A stretch of 52,109 bases of DNA. It comes from an uncultured Acidobacteriota bacterium. Lineage in GTDB: Bacteria > Acidobacteriota > Terriglobia > Terriglobales > CAINCZ01. Both the position numbers and the translations under genes were made by a program. Location: contig CAINCZ010000110.1 in NCBI GenBank assembly GCA_903847195.1, forward strand, positions 1-52,109, in the 5' to 3' direction. The notes under the pieces are model-generated. The model saw nothing but the letters and a program-made list of their open reading frames with translations. It did not search any database and was not told where the DNA came from. This document shows, in pieces, positions 26,657 to 35,642 of the stretch (position 1 is the first letter of the stretch; each line of letters opens with the position of its first letter).

Positions 26657-28075
26657 ATGAACGAAAACGCCTCCAATCTGATTTTCGTGGTGGACGACGA
26701 TCCCAACCAGCTGATGGTGCTGGACCGCTGGCTTTCGCGTGAGGGATACACAGTCCTCACCATGGAGAGCGGCGAGGCCTGCCTGGACGAGTTGAGCGAG
26801 CACCTGCCGGCAGCCATCTGCCTTGATCTGAACATGCCGGGAATGGACGGCATGGCCACGCTCGAGCAAGTCCACGAGCACAATCCGATGCTGCCGGTGA
26901 TTGTGCTGACCTCCGACGATGCGGTGGACAGCGTGGTGCGCGCCATGCGATTGGGCGCGCGCGACTACCTGACGAAGCCGCTCGACCAGACCAAGCTGTT
27001 GACCACGCTGCGCAATGCGGTGGAGGTCGGGCGGCTGGCGATGCGCGTAACGCAATTGGAGCGTGAGGTCGAGGGGCGGGGATATCCGGGCATCGTGGGC
27101 TCTTCGCCGACCATGAAGAGCGTCTTCCGGCAACTCGACCGGCTTTGCGTCAGCGATGTGACGGTGCTCATCCACGGAGAAAGCGGCACTGGCAAGGAAC
27201 TGGTAGCACGCGCCGTTCACCAGAGCGGGAGCCGCTCGCGCGGTCCGTTCGTAGCGGTGAACCTGGCGGCCGTGCCCGAGACGCTGATGGAGTCGGAGCT
27301 GTTCGGGCACGAGAAGGGATCGTTCACCGGTGCGGTCAACCGGCGCATCGGGCGCTTCGAGGAAGCGCATCATGGCACGCTGTTCCTGGACGAAGTGGGC
27401 GAGATGTCGCCGCAGGTGCAGGTGAAGCTGCTGCGCGTTTTGCAGGAGCGCACCTTCCAGCGCGTGGGCGGCGCGGCGCGCCTGTCCTCTGATTTCCGCC
27501 TGGTAACGGCATCGCACCGCAACCTGGAAGAAGAAGTGAAACAGGGCCGCTTCCGGCAGGACCTGTTCTTCCGTCTCGCCGTTTTCGATCTGGAACTGCC
27601 CCCCTTGCGCAGGCGAAAGGAAGACATTCCGGCGCTGGCGCAGACGTTTATTCGCAGGCATGGGGGCACGCGGGTGGAGGGCGTTACCGCCGAGGCGATG
27701 CAGGTGCTAGTGAATTACGACTGGCCGGGCAACGTCCGCGAGTTGGAAAACGTGATGCAGCGAGGCCTGGTGGTGGCGAATCAGAAAGACATTCAGTTGG
27801 AAGACCTGCCCGAGCGCATGCGCGGGGCTGCGGCGGCAGAAGAGCCCGAGACGCAGGTTATCGCCCCAGTCGCGCCGGCAGAAGAGCCCGACGAGGAGCA
27901 GGACACGACGCTGGAGGATCATTCGCGGCGATTGCTGGTGCAGGCGCTGACGCGGCATGACGGCAACGCGTCGGCCGCAATGCGCGAGTTGAAGATCGGC
28001 CGCACCCGCTTTTACCGCATGCTGAAGAAGTTCGGACTGGAAGACAAGATCGGCGAGCTGCGGCAGACCAAATGA
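26657..28075 (+). CDS. NtrC-family sigma-54-dependent response regulator
   Basis: A phosphorylation-controlled activator of sigma-54 RNA polymerase, 472 residues in three parts. The receiver (1-125) has VDDD and phospho-acceptor Asp57 in LDLNMPGMDG. The AAA+ domain (about 145-380) has Walker A GESGTGKE, the sigma-54-contacting loop GSFTGA (Ser for the usual Ala), Walker B TLFLDEVGEM, and the arginine-finger region. A Fis-type helix-turn-helix follows at the C-terminus (NASAAMRELKIGRTRFYRML). The linker is Glu/Pro-rich (about 390-420). The ATG at 26657 is favoured over a TTG at 26633; its GGGGA is close. An HPt gene follows 28 bases later. Adjacent polysaccharide operons carry sigma-54-like promoters, so it is their likely activator. 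Confidence 0.92.
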   Translation: MNENASNLIFVVDDDPNQLMVLDRWLSREGYTVLTMESGEACLDELSEHLPAAICLDLNMPGMDGMATLEQVHEHNPMLPVIVLTSDDAVDSVVRAMRLGARDYLTKPLDQTKLLTTLRNAVEVGRLAMRVTQLEREVEGRGYPGIVGSSPTMKSVFRQLDRLCVSDVTVLIHGESGTGKELVARAVHQSGSRSRGPFVAVNLAAVPETLMESELFGHEKGSFTGAVNRRIGRFEEAHHGTLFLDEVGEMSPQVQVKLLRVLQERTFQRVGGAARLSSDFRLVTASHRNLEEEVKQGRFRQDLFFRLAVFDLELPPLRRRKEDIPALAQTFIRRHGGTRVEGVTAEAMQVLVNYDWPGNVRELENVMQRGLVVANQKDIQLEDLPERMRGAAAAEEPETQVIAPVAPAEEPDEEQDTTLEDHSRRLLVQALTRHDGNASAAMRELKIGRTRFYRMLKKFGLEDKIGELRQTK

Positions 28076-28103
28076 GCGCAGCTGCAAGCGAGGCAACTTA
28101 AAG

Positions 28104-28445
28104 ATGAGTGGGCGAGCGCAAACCGGTGGCGAAGTTGCGGCTGCCAAATCGTGGCACGAGCGCGTTGACGTGGACCTGCTGCCATTGCTGCCGGAGTTGT
28201 TAGAGAACCTGCGGGCCGACACCGCGAAGCTGACGGAGTTGCTCGGCGCACAGGACTACGCTGCACTGGCCCGCCTCGGCCACAACTACAAGGGCTCGTC
28301 AGCCTACTTCGCCAGCGAAGAACTGGGGCGCGTCGCGCGGTCCCTGGAGTTGGCTGCCAAGGACCTCGACGCGACGTCGAGCGCTGCTGCCATTAACGTC
28401 TGGCAGAGGCTGGTGCAAGCGTTGCGTCTTCCGGACGAGCCGTAA
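28104..28445 (+). CDS. HPt phosphotransfer protein
   Basis: A 113-residue helical protein with one histidine phosphotransfer domain: His60 in ARLGHNYKGSSAYF is the predicted phosphorylated residue, within the HPt pattern H-x-x-K-G-S/A. It would relay phosphate between a hybrid histidine kinase and a response regulator. It lies directly after the sigma-54 activator gene, the natural recipient; the hybrid kinase at 49618 is the only candidate donor in the window. Its last 53 bases overlap the convergent glycosyltransferase gene. Confidence 0.85.
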   Translation: MSGRAQTGGEVAAAKSWHERVDVDLLPLLPELLENLRADTAKLTELLGAQDYAALARLGHNYKGSSAYFASEELGRVARSLELAAKDLDATSSAAAINVWQRLVQALRLPDEP

Positions 28446-29715
28446 CGGAGCGTTCCGAACTCGCTGGTTCCTCCGCAACATTTTCATCCAGGAACAGATC
28501 GCTAATCCATTGCGAGCGCATGCGGAACCACTCACCGCGCGTGTTGTCGAGCGCGCGGCGCCGGGCGTTGACGGCGGCATCGGTCAATTGGCTGCGATTC
28601 TCTTGCAGATACGCGAGCTTTTCCGAGAGGCTCTGCGGATCGTCAAGGGGCGTGATGAAGCCGTCCTGCCCGTCGCGAACGGTATCGACCGATGCCGGAG
28701 TGCGGAGGGCGATGACGGGCAGTCCGCAAGCCATCGCATCCCAGAAGGCGCGGCCGAAGTCGGTCGTGCGGTGCGTCATGGCGAACAGGTCGAAGGTGGA
28801 GAGAGTGTTGTAGAGCGGACGGCCGGGTCCGACGGTTCCGGCCAGCCGGACGCGGTCGTTGAGTTGCCGCGCATCAATCAGCTTCTGCAAAAGTGCAGTA
28901 TCGGCGCCGCGGCCGTAGAGCTCAAGCTCGACGTGAATGCCGCGGTCGCGGAGCAGGCCGACCGCTTGAATGAGCTTATCAAGGCCCTTCAGACCGGCGT
29001 GTCGGCAGGCACTGACGATGCGCAGGGGACGCCCGGCCTCAAGCTGGGCACAGCGGCGGAGCAGAGCCTCGAGGTGTATAACGTCTTCGCGGTCATGCAG
29101 CGGTTGGCGGATCGCGACGGCGTTCTTCGCCGCCAGCCGGAAGCGCTCGACGGTAGCGGGCGTGTGCAGGAACGCGAGCGAAGCGGTCGAAAGCATGGCG
29201 GCGACGCGCTTCTCGAGGCGATTGGTTTCCAGGTCACGCAGCTTGCGTTGCAGCGCGCTCTTGGCCGTGCGCACCCATTCCCAGCGCAGCATGTCCACAA
29301 AGTCTTCGGCTACGACGACGAGCGTCTTCTTGCCCAACTTCACGCCCAGGTCGTGCGCGTAACGCAGACCAACATAGGGGGCGAAGGGGTTGGAGGAGTG
29401 CACAAGGTCGGCCTGCTTGACCTCGCGGCGCAGCACGGAGCGAATGATGGGCCACTTCCACAGATCGCGGCGCGTACGGATTTCAGGAAAGCCGACCAAG
29501 GTGACGCCGCAACCTTTGGGGATCGGAATCGCACCCGGCCCCCAGGTGTCGAACTTGGTGGAAGCCGGGATTTCCGGGGCGACGACGCGAACGTCGCCTA
29601 CCGATTGGGCAAGGCCGATCAGGTCCTGCGCCCAGAGCTGGTCCACCACGGACTCACCGGCGGGGTTGGTGGTGAACGGAATGTGAGTAACCAGCAGGTA
29701 CTTGATCTTCTTCAT
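28393..29715 (-). CDS. Glycosyltransferase, family 4-like
   Basis: A GT-B fold retaining glycosyltransferase of 440 residues for exopolysaccharide assembly on the cytoplasmic face. The N-terminal domain starts MKKIKYLLVTHIPFTTN; the C-terminal domain contains RIVSACRHAGLKGLDKLIQA and ELYGRGAD. The nucleotide-sugar EX7E region is altered (RAFWDAMACGLPVIALRTPASVD, with Asp for the second Glu). The last ~40 residues are low-complexity and absent from typical members. It is the final gene of the minus-strand polysaccharide series and converges on, and overlaps, the HPt gene. Donor and acceptor are unknown. Confidence 0.82.
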   Translation of the reverse strand: MKKIKYLLVTHIPFTTNPAGESVVDQLWAQDLIGLAQSVGDVRVVAPEIPASTKFDTWGPGAIPIPKGCGVTLVGFPEIRTRRDLWKWPIIRSVLRREVKQADLVHSSNPFAPYVGLRYAHDLGVKLGKKTLVVVAEDFVDMLRWEWVRTAKSALQRKLRDLETNRLEKRVAAMLSTASLAFLHTPATVERFRLAAKNAVAIRQPLHDREDVIHLEALLRRCAQLEAGRPLRIVSACRHAGLKGLDKLIQAVGLLRDRGIHVELELYGRGADTALLQKLIDARQLNDRVRLAGTVGPGRPLYNTLSTFDLFAMTHRTTDFGRAFWDAMACGLPVIALRTPASVDTVRDGQDGFITPLDDPQSLSEKLAYLQENRSQLTDAAVNARRRALDNTRGEWFRMRSQWISDLFLDENVAEEPASSERSVTARPEDATLAPASARR

Positions 29716-29735
29716 CTACGGTCTCCGGCCACCGC

Positions 29736-30977
29736 TCAGGCAGCAATTTCGTTGTAAATTTCGAGCATGGCTTCCACGTGCGCGTTCCAGGAGTGGCGCG
29801 CGATGGCGAACCGGCGTCCGCGGCAGCCGCGCTCGCGCCAGGCCGCCGGGTTGGCATAGATGTCTTTGAAGCACTCGACCAGGCCGCTCACAATACCGCA
29901 ACAGCTTTCGGCGGGGATGAGGCGGCCGACCTCGCCAGTAACGATTTCGGCAGGCCCACCGAGAGCAACGCCGACCACCGGGCGGGCACAACTCATGGCT
30001 TCCAGCAGCACCGCGCCACCGGACTCGCGCACGCTGGGCAGGCAGAGCACATGCGCGCGCTGGATTTGGCGAATGACTTCCGGTGCAGGCTGCGCGCCGA
30101 CGAAGCGAACTGCGTCGCCGAGTTCGCGAGCCTGCTCTTCCCACTGGATGCGCATGGGTCCGTCGCCTACGACGGTGAGTTCGACGCGATGGGTCTGGCG
30201 CAATTGCCGCATGGCCTCGATGAGCATGGAGAGCGCCTTGGCCGGAATGAGGCGGCCGACGAAGACGACCTGCAACGGATTATCCGCAGAAGGCTCGGCG
30301 GGCCACTCGGTGGCGGCGTACTGCTCGGGATCAACCGCGATCTCCGTCATGGCGCGGGCAATGGAGCGTTCGCCAGTGGTAAGGCTCTCACGCGTGGCGC
30401 GGTTGGCAACCAGCACAACGTCGCCGCTGGTGCGGCGACCCAGCAGGGAGCGAAACGGCTTGCTGAGGTCGCGCAGCGAGTAGAGCCACGCGCTGTCGGC
30501 CTTCATCAGTTCGGGGAACTGGCGGGGCGTCTGCAATCCGCCGTTGAGCGGACCGCGCACCACCGGGATGCCCAGCGAAGAGATGCGGGAAAACGCGGAC
30601 GGCGATACCGGAGTAACGTTGTGGGCAACGTCCCACTGCTGCCCGGCCTTTCTCCGCCGGCGCAACTCGCGGACGAGCGAGCAGTCATAAGCAAAATAGT
30701 CGAGCGAGGAGAGCAGGAACACCGAGTGTTCGCTGTTGGGAAACAGGGCCTTGGCGGTGCGATAGAGCGGACCGGCGAACCACTCGGTGTCAATGTAGAT
30801 GACATCGGTGTTCGGCAGCGGCGCGCCGTGGCTCTCCAGCACTTCGCGGTTGCGGATGTGCGTGGCCAGAGTAACGTGCGCGCGTTCGGCCAGGCGCGAA
30901 TACCACTCCCAGCCGATCTGCGAGACGCTGCCCGCGCCGGGCGCGCACTGGTAGGCACTCAGCAGGACACGCTTCAT
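29736..30977 (-). CDS. Glycosyltransferase, family 4
   Basis: A 413-residue GT-B enzyme. The N-terminal part MKRVLLSAYQCAPGAGSVSQ with a glycine-rich loop binds the acceptor. VVFVGRLIPAKALSMLIEA and VGDGPMRIQWEEQA begin the donor domain. The EX7E signature is ESGGAVLLEAMSCARPVVG, whose Glu residues contact the nucleotide sugar. The ATG overlaps the stop codon of the preceding acetyltransferase gene by four bases, so it belongs to the same operon. Confidence 0.88.
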   Translation of the reverse strand: MKRVLLSAYQCAPGAGSVSQIGWEWYSRLAERAHVTLATHIRNREVLESHGAPLPNTDVIYIDTEWFAGPLYRTAKALFPNSEHSVFLLSSLDYFAYDCSLVRELRRRRKAGQQWDVAHNVTPVSPSAFSRISSLGIPVVRGPLNGGLQTPRQFPELMKADSAWLYSLRDLSKPFRSLLGRRTSGDVVLVANRATRESLTTGERSIARAMTEIAVDPEQYAATEWPAEPSADNPLQVVFVGRLIPAKALSMLIEAMRQLRQTHRVELTVVGDGPMRIQWEEQARELGDAVRFVGAQPAPEVIRQIQRAHVLCLPSVRESGGAVLLEAMSCARPVVGVALGGPAEIVTGEVGRLIPAESCCGIVSGLVECFKDIYANPAAWRERGCRGRRFAIARHSWNAHVEAMLEIYNEIAA

Positions 30978-31570
30978 GCCCCCGCCTCTTTCTTCGGCAG
31001 CGGACGCGCCGGCGCACCGCCGACCACGGCGTGCGCGGGAACGTCATGGGTCACTACGGAGTTCGCGCCGACGACGGCGTGATCACCGATGGTCACACCC
31101 GGCAGGATGGCCGACCCGCGGCCGATCCAAACGTTACGTCCGATGCTGATGGGGACCGCCGTATGCCCGGAATGGCGCACGAGGGCGCCGTCGCCATAGT
31201 TATGATTGGCGTCACGGATGCAGACATGATCGGAGATCATCGCGCCCTCGCCGATCTTCACGGCCGCGTAGCTGACGATGTAGGTGCCCCGCGCGATGAC
31301 GGAACCATCGCCGATTTCAATCCGGCCGGCGTCCTGCGTCTCCAGATAGAGATCGCGATAGAGCAACAAGTCTGCACCGAGCTTGATATTTCCGGTGCCT
31401 TGCACCTCGGCACGTCCCAGTATCACGACCGAGCTATCGACTTTGCAGCTTACCTGCGCCGCCAGCAAAGAGAACGCCCAGAGACGACGCCAGGCTTCCA
31501 GGACCGCGGCAATATGAGGGGCCGGCACGGAAAGCACGCGGTAGAGAATGTGTTTGAAAGAGCGTCTCAT
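30974..31570 (-). CDS. Left-handed beta-helix acyltransferase (hexapeptide repeat)
   Basis: A 198-residue O-acetyltransferase-like protein. An N-terminal helical segment (MRRSFKHILYRVLSVPAPHI) precedes a hexapeptide-repeat beta-helix (IKLGADLLL, IEIGDGSVIARG, VKIGEGAMISD). The catalytic-type loop is IRDANHNYG, with His near 123. The tail ISIGRNVWIGRGSAILPGVT continues to GAPAR, as in maltose/galactoside and colanic-acid acetyltransferases. It probably decorates the polysaccharide with acetyl groups. The ATG at 31570 overlaps the upstream GT2 stop (ATGA); the longer open frame upstream is an artefact of that gene. Confidence 0.87.
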   Translation of the reverse strand: MRRSFKHILYRVLSVPAPHIAAVLEAWRRLWAFSLLAAQVSCKVDSSVVILGRAEVQGTGNIKLGADLLLYRDLYLETQDAGRIEIGDGSVIARGTYIVSYAAVKIGEGAMISDHVCIRDANHNYGDGALVRHSGHTAVPISIGRNVWIGRGSAILPGVTIGDHAVVGANSVVTHDVPAHAVVGGAPARPLPKKEAGA

Positions 31571-32556
31571 TTGTATTCGATCAACTCCCGGTTGCGGGCG
31601 CGGGAAGCGTCCAGCCGAAAGGCAAGCTGTCCGGCGAAGATAGGAAACTGCTGTAGGTGGCTGTGCACGCCGTAGCAGAGCAGCGTCAGCAGGCTGCCGC
31701 CCTTCCAGCGGGCGCGATAGGAGGTACGCACGATGATCGCGGCACCCAGCGCCCATGCGCATAAGAGCAGGAACCAGTTGCGGTGCCATGCGGCCCACAG
31801 CGGAAACCCGGCAAAGATGATGGCCAGGGCGAGGGCGCGCACGGCGTTAAGCGTGGCCTCGGCGCGCCACAGCGGAACCTTGCTGGTACGCGTGCGGCGG
31901 GAGAGTTGCGCGTAGGCGTAACCGGCGCGCACGGCATGCTTCCAATACTGAGAAAAACGAGAGATCGAGAGGTCGTGCCCGGTCATGGGCACGTCGATGT
32001 GCAGGATTATGTATCCGGCGGCACGCAGGCGGGAGCAGAGTTCCGGCTCTTCGCCCGCGATGAGCGTGGCATCGAAGCCCCTTAACTGCTCGAGCGCGGT
32101 GCGCCGCATGAGGGCGTCGCCGCCGCAGAACTCGCTGCGTCCCGGCGCGTAAACCCAGTCGAGGTCGAGCACACGATGATAGAAGTTCGCGGTCGGCCGT
32201 AGTTCGCGACGATGTCCCCAGACGACAGCGACATCTGCATCGGCCGTCTGCTGGAGCGCCCACGAGACAAAGTCGGCATGGAGCACGGTGTCGCCGTCGA
32301 GGAAGAGAATCCACTTGCCGGTGGCGGCCTGCCAGCCGGCGTTGCGCGCCCGGGCGGCCGAGCACTTCCCTGTCAACTCGATCACGGTTGCGCCGAAGCG
32401 CCGCGCGCGGACCACGCTGTCGTCGGCCGAGTTGGAGTCGACAAAAATCAGCTCCGCCTGCCCGGCAGACTGGGCCGCATTGACGGAGCGCAGGCACCGT
32501 TCAAGGCGTTCGCCTTCGTTGCGGCCGATGACCACGATGGAGAGGATGGGTTTCAT
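31567..32556 (-). CDS. Glycosyltransferase, family 2, membrane-associated
   Basis: An inverting GT-A enzyme of 329 residues. SIVVIGRNEGERLERCLRS opens the nucleotide-binding fold. Asp-containing FVDSNSADDS and the metal-binding WILFLDGDT follow, with GEEPELCSRLRAAG as the ED-type acceptor motif. Two hydrophobic segments near 235-270 suggest membrane association. The ATG at 32556 overlaps the stop of the upstream GT4 by four bases; an ATG three codons earlier is also possible. Confidence 0.87.
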   Translation of the reverse strand: MKPILSIVVIGRNEGERLERCLRSVNAAQSAGQAELIFVDSNSADDSVVRARRFGATVIELTGKCSAARARNAGWQAATGKWILFLDGDTVLHADFVSWALQQTADADVAVVWGHRRELRPTANFYHRVLDLDWVYAPGRSEFCGGDALMRRTALEQLRGFDATLIAGEEPELCSRLRAAGYIILHIDVPMTGHDLSISRFSQYWKHAVRAGYAYAQLSRRTRTSKVPLWRAEATLNAVRALALAIIFAGFPLWAAWHRNWFLLLCAWALGAAIIVRTSYRARWKGGSLLTLLCYGVHSHLQQFPIFAGQLAFRLDASRARNRELIEYK

Positions 32557-33605
32557 GCGCAGCATTCCCTGATCAGGCGGCGGTACTCGGCGGCGCCGTG
32601 CGCGGCGGAGTACTGCGTATTCAGCCGCACGGTGGCGGCATCGACCATGTGATTGAGTTTCTCTGCGCCGGCGGTGCGGAAGAAGTTGAGTTGTTCGGCC
32701 AGGCTGCGGGCATCGTTGGCGCGGAAGCGCATGCCGCTGACTCCGGGCTCGACGATGGGAGCAGCACCGCCCGCATCAGCTACCAGCACCGGCAGGCGTG
32801 CCGCCATGGCTTCGAGAATCGCCAGGCCGAAGGGCTCTTCGGGGCAGAGGTGAAGCAGCATGTCCGCCTCGGCCATCTCTTCAGCGGCGCGATTGGAAAA
32901 CCCCGCGATATGCACGTTCGGATAGTGCGCAGCACGGTGGCGCAGGTCAGATTCATCCGAGCCGCTGCCCAGAACGCGAAACTCCATGCGGCGCAGCGCG
33001 GACTCATGGTCGATGGCGTCCATCAGAAGATCGACGCGCTTGATGGGATCGAGACGGGAGACGATCAGCACGCGCCGCACACCGTCGCTGGTGAAGCGGG
33101 GGCGGCGGGGAGCGGCGTTGGCACGCTCATCGGTCAGGAAATTTTCGATGACGGATACCGAGCCGGGCCGGGAGCCGTTGGCCAGCAGGCGCTCACGGAC
33201 GAAGCTGGAGACCGCCACCTGCCGGACTCCGAAGTAGCGGAGCAGGCGTTTGCGCCCGTAGCTCAGGCGCTCATCGGTGCCGCCGTGCACGACTTGCAGG
33301 TTGGCGGCGGTGCTCCGATAGAGGAACTCCCAGATGGCTGCGCCGATCGAGTGGACCACGCGCGTGTTGATGGCCACCACCTGGCCGCTTGCGGCGTAAT
33401 AAGGGCGAATGTCGCGGAGAAACTGGAGCAGGTTGCGGAAGACGATGGTTTCAAACCCGAGGCGACGCGCTTCGGCGTGCACCGGGCCTTCGGGCGCGAT
33501 GATGATGGTGAGGAACTCAGCTCCCAGCGCCTGGGCCGTCGCCAGCGCCATGCGCTCGGTACCGTAGAGGCAGCCGCTATGCAGCGCGTACAGCAGCGGA
33601 ATCAT
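32553..33605 (-). CDS. Glycosyltransferase, family 4
   Basis: A 350-residue GT-B enzyme. It starts MIPLLYALHSGCLYGTERMA with a glycine-rich acceptor-side loop. The donor domain has VLIVSRLDPIKRVDLLMDAI and the EX7E motif EEPFGLAILEAMAARLPVLV, both catalytic Glu present. Its 5' end overlaps the Wzz gene by 29 bases, and its stop overlaps the next gene, so all are co-translated. It is part of the polysaccharide assembly line; linkage unknown. Confidence 0.88.
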   Translation of the reverse strand: MIPLLYALHSGCLYGTERMALATAQALGAEFLTIIIAPEGPVHAEARRLGFETIVFRNLLQFLRDIRPYYAASGQVVAINTRVVHSIGAAIWEFLYRSTAANLQVVHGGTDERLSYGRKRLLRYFGVRQVAVSSFVRERLLANGSRPGSVSVIENFLTDERANAAPRRPRFTSDGVRRVLIVSRLDPIKRVDLLMDAIDHESALRRMEFRVLGSGSDESDLRHRAAHYPNVHIAGFSNRAAEEMAEADMLLHLCPEEPFGLAILEAMAARLPVLVADAGGAAPIVEPGVSGMRFRANDARSLAEQLNFFRTAGAEKLNHMVDAATVRLNTQYSAAHGAAEYRRLIRECCA

Positions 33606-35640
33606 CGGTTTTTTCCTTCCCGGTCACGGTGACCTGGTTGAGGACCGAGCCGAATACCTTGGGCTGCAGTCTTTCGATCGTCTTCAATCCGGCCGCGAGT
33701 TCCGCGCGGCTGTCGCGGTCGGCCTGCGAGACCAGCAGCACCGCGCTGATGCGCCTTACCAGCTCTTCGCCGAGCAAAGTGCAGCCGAGCGGCGAGGCGT
33801 CGACGAGCACGCAGGCGTAACGCTGGCGCGCCTCGTCCAGCAGGCGCTCGATGGCGTCGCTGGCCATGAGGTCGAGTTCGGTCGCTTTCTCGCCGGTCGC
33901 GATGCGCTCCGGGAGTTGATCGGTCGATGGGTTAATGCATGCGGTGAACGGAGCACCCGCCATCCACTGGGCCACGCCGGGACGGTGCTGCCCCATCAGG
34001 TAGCGCGGATCGGGGGTCGCGGGATTGATCTCGATCACCAGCGTCTTGACGCCGATCGCCTCGAGCGCATTTCCCAAGGCAAGGCTGATGGAACTTGATC
34101 CCGTGCCATGTCTCAAGGCCGAAAGCGCCAGCACGCCGTCGAGCTTTTCGAGGTGGCGGCGCACCGTCAGGGCGAGGCGCAAGACCTGCCCCGAATCGCC
34201 GGTGTCCCCGTGCATCGCCGGCAACCAACCGGTGACCGGCAGGCCAAGTACGGACTCCAGCTCCTTGGTAGAGCGGACGCGCGGATCGAGAAAATCAAAG
34301 GCAACCGGAATCCCGAGGGCCAGCGCCAGGGCCACCGCGAAGACGATGGCAAACAGCTTGCGACGACCGCCGCGGATAGGAATTTCCGGACGCATGGCGG
34401 TCGAGAAGATACGTACGTATCCCGGTGCCCGGATCTCCAACTGCAACGTGTTGATGCGATCTTCGGTGGCGCTCAGGCGCTTGCGGAGGCGTTCGGTCTC
34501 CACGCCAAGATCCATGGCGGCCTGGTAATTGCGCATGTATTCGGCAGCCTTGCCCCTGATGTCGTTGGACTGCCGGATGAGGCGCTTTTCCAGTTCGTTG
34601 GATTGCGCGAGCTTGCCGGCTTGGATGCTCTGGATGCGGGTGGAGGTCATCGCCTGCGCTTCGCGGGTGGCACGCTGAATTTCGGCGTCGATGGCGGCAA
34701 TGTCTTTTTCCGCCGCGATGCGGCCTGCGTGCTTGGGCGACAGGCCCTGGATCTTCATGAGCAGTTCGGCCCGGCGGGCGGAGAGCGTGGAGCGGTAAGA
34801 GGTGAGCGCACCGTCGCGCAGCGTCTCTTCAGTAGCCATGGATTCGATGCTGGCGACGATGGGGCCGCGGTTTTCGCCCTTGCCGATCGCCGCTTCGGCC
34901 GCAGCCTGCTGGCGGCGGGCATCCATCAGCGCGTCGAGGTTGGCGCCTGCCAGACGCTCGTAGTTGTTGATGACGCCGCCGTTGAACAACGTGGTGCCGA
35001 TGCGCTCGGCGATCGCGTTGCGCTGCTCCATGGTCTTAGCCATATCGGCTCGCATGCGGTCCCGCTCTTCCGCCAGGTTCTTGAGGCGGGTTTCGGAGTC
35101 GAAGAACATTTCGCGGCGGGCCACCTGGAGGTAGTTTTCCATGACGGCGTTGATGACCTCGGCCAAGCCATCGGCCTTGTCGCCTTCGAGGCCGACCGTC
35201 ATCTGATAGGTATCCGGGACAGCCGCGATCTGGAGCGTGCTGCGCAGGCGGTCGGCGGCGCTGCGATCGCTTTCGAGCTTATTGCGGAAGTAGGTGGCTC
35301 CCGGGGCGCCATTGAGCACCACAGGCAGCACGATGTCGTAGCGATTGATGGTGTGCGCCTGCTGCTGCATGAACTCGCGGAACTGCGAATTCGACTGCAA
35401 CTCCTGCTCCTGGTCGGCCTCGAGGTTGCGCCAGTTGCGCGGCGAAACATAGATGACGCCTTCGGCCCGGTAGGCTGGCTTGCTCTTCTTCCATGCGAAG
35501 GGAAGACCCACGGCAAGAATGGCAAGAAATACGATTGCGCCCTTTTTCCAGTGGCGGCGCAGCGCGCCGACGGGATCCAGCGCACGGCCGGAGCCCGTCG
35601 ATTCGCGTTCTTCGCTCGGTTTGTTGTATTCGTCGGTCAT
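33577..35640 (-). CDS. Polysaccharide co-polymerase Wzz with degenerate BY-kinase domain
   Basis: Inner-membrane chain-length regulator of 687 residues. TM1 is near 35-50 (AIVFLAILAVGLPFAW). A large periplasmic coiled-coil domain spans about 60-435 (Wzz/GNVR type, with APGYVRIFSTA before TM2). TM2 is near 448-470. The cytoplasmic part aligns with bacterial tyrosine kinases, but the Walker A Lys is missing (RHGTGSSSI instead of a GxGKS/T form). The Walker A' motif is EINPATPD instead of an acidic DxD. Only Walker B survives (CVLVDASPLG), and there is no C-terminal Tyr cluster. It is therefore probably a non-catalytic scaffold. It follows wza with two bases between. Confidence 0.88.
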   Translation of the reverse strand: MTDEYNKPSEERESTGSGRALDPVGALRRHWKKGAIVFLAILAVGLPFAWKKSKPAYRAEGVIYVSPRNWRNLEADQEQELQSNSQFREFMQQQAHTINRYDIVLPVVLNGAPGATYFRNKLESDRSAADRLRSTLQIAAVPDTYQMTVGLEGDKADGLAEVINAVMENYLQVARREMFFDSETRLKNLAEERDRMRADMAKTMEQRNAIAERIGTTLFNGGVINNYERLAGANLDALMDARRQQAAAEAAIGKGENRGPIVASIESMATEETLRDGALTSYRSTLSARRAELLMKIQGLSPKHAGRIAAEKDIAAIDAEIQRATREAQAMTSTRIQSIQAGKLAQSNELEKRLIRQSNDIRGKAAEYMRNYQAAMDLGVETERLRKRLSATEDRINTLQLEIRAPGYVRIFSTAMRPEIPIRGGRRKLFAIVFAVALALALGIPVAFDFLDPRVRSTKELESVLGLPVTGWLPAMHGDTGDSGQVLRLALTVRRHLEKLDGVLALSALRHGTGSSSISLALGNALEAIGVKTLVIEINPATPDPRYLMGQHRPGVAQWMAGAPFTACINPSTDQLPERIATGEKATELDLMASDAIERLLDEARQRYACVLVDASPLGCTLLGEELVRRISAVLLVSQADRDSRAELAAGLKTIERLQPKVFGSVLNQVTVTGKEKTDDSAAVRAA

Positions 35641-35642
35641 GG

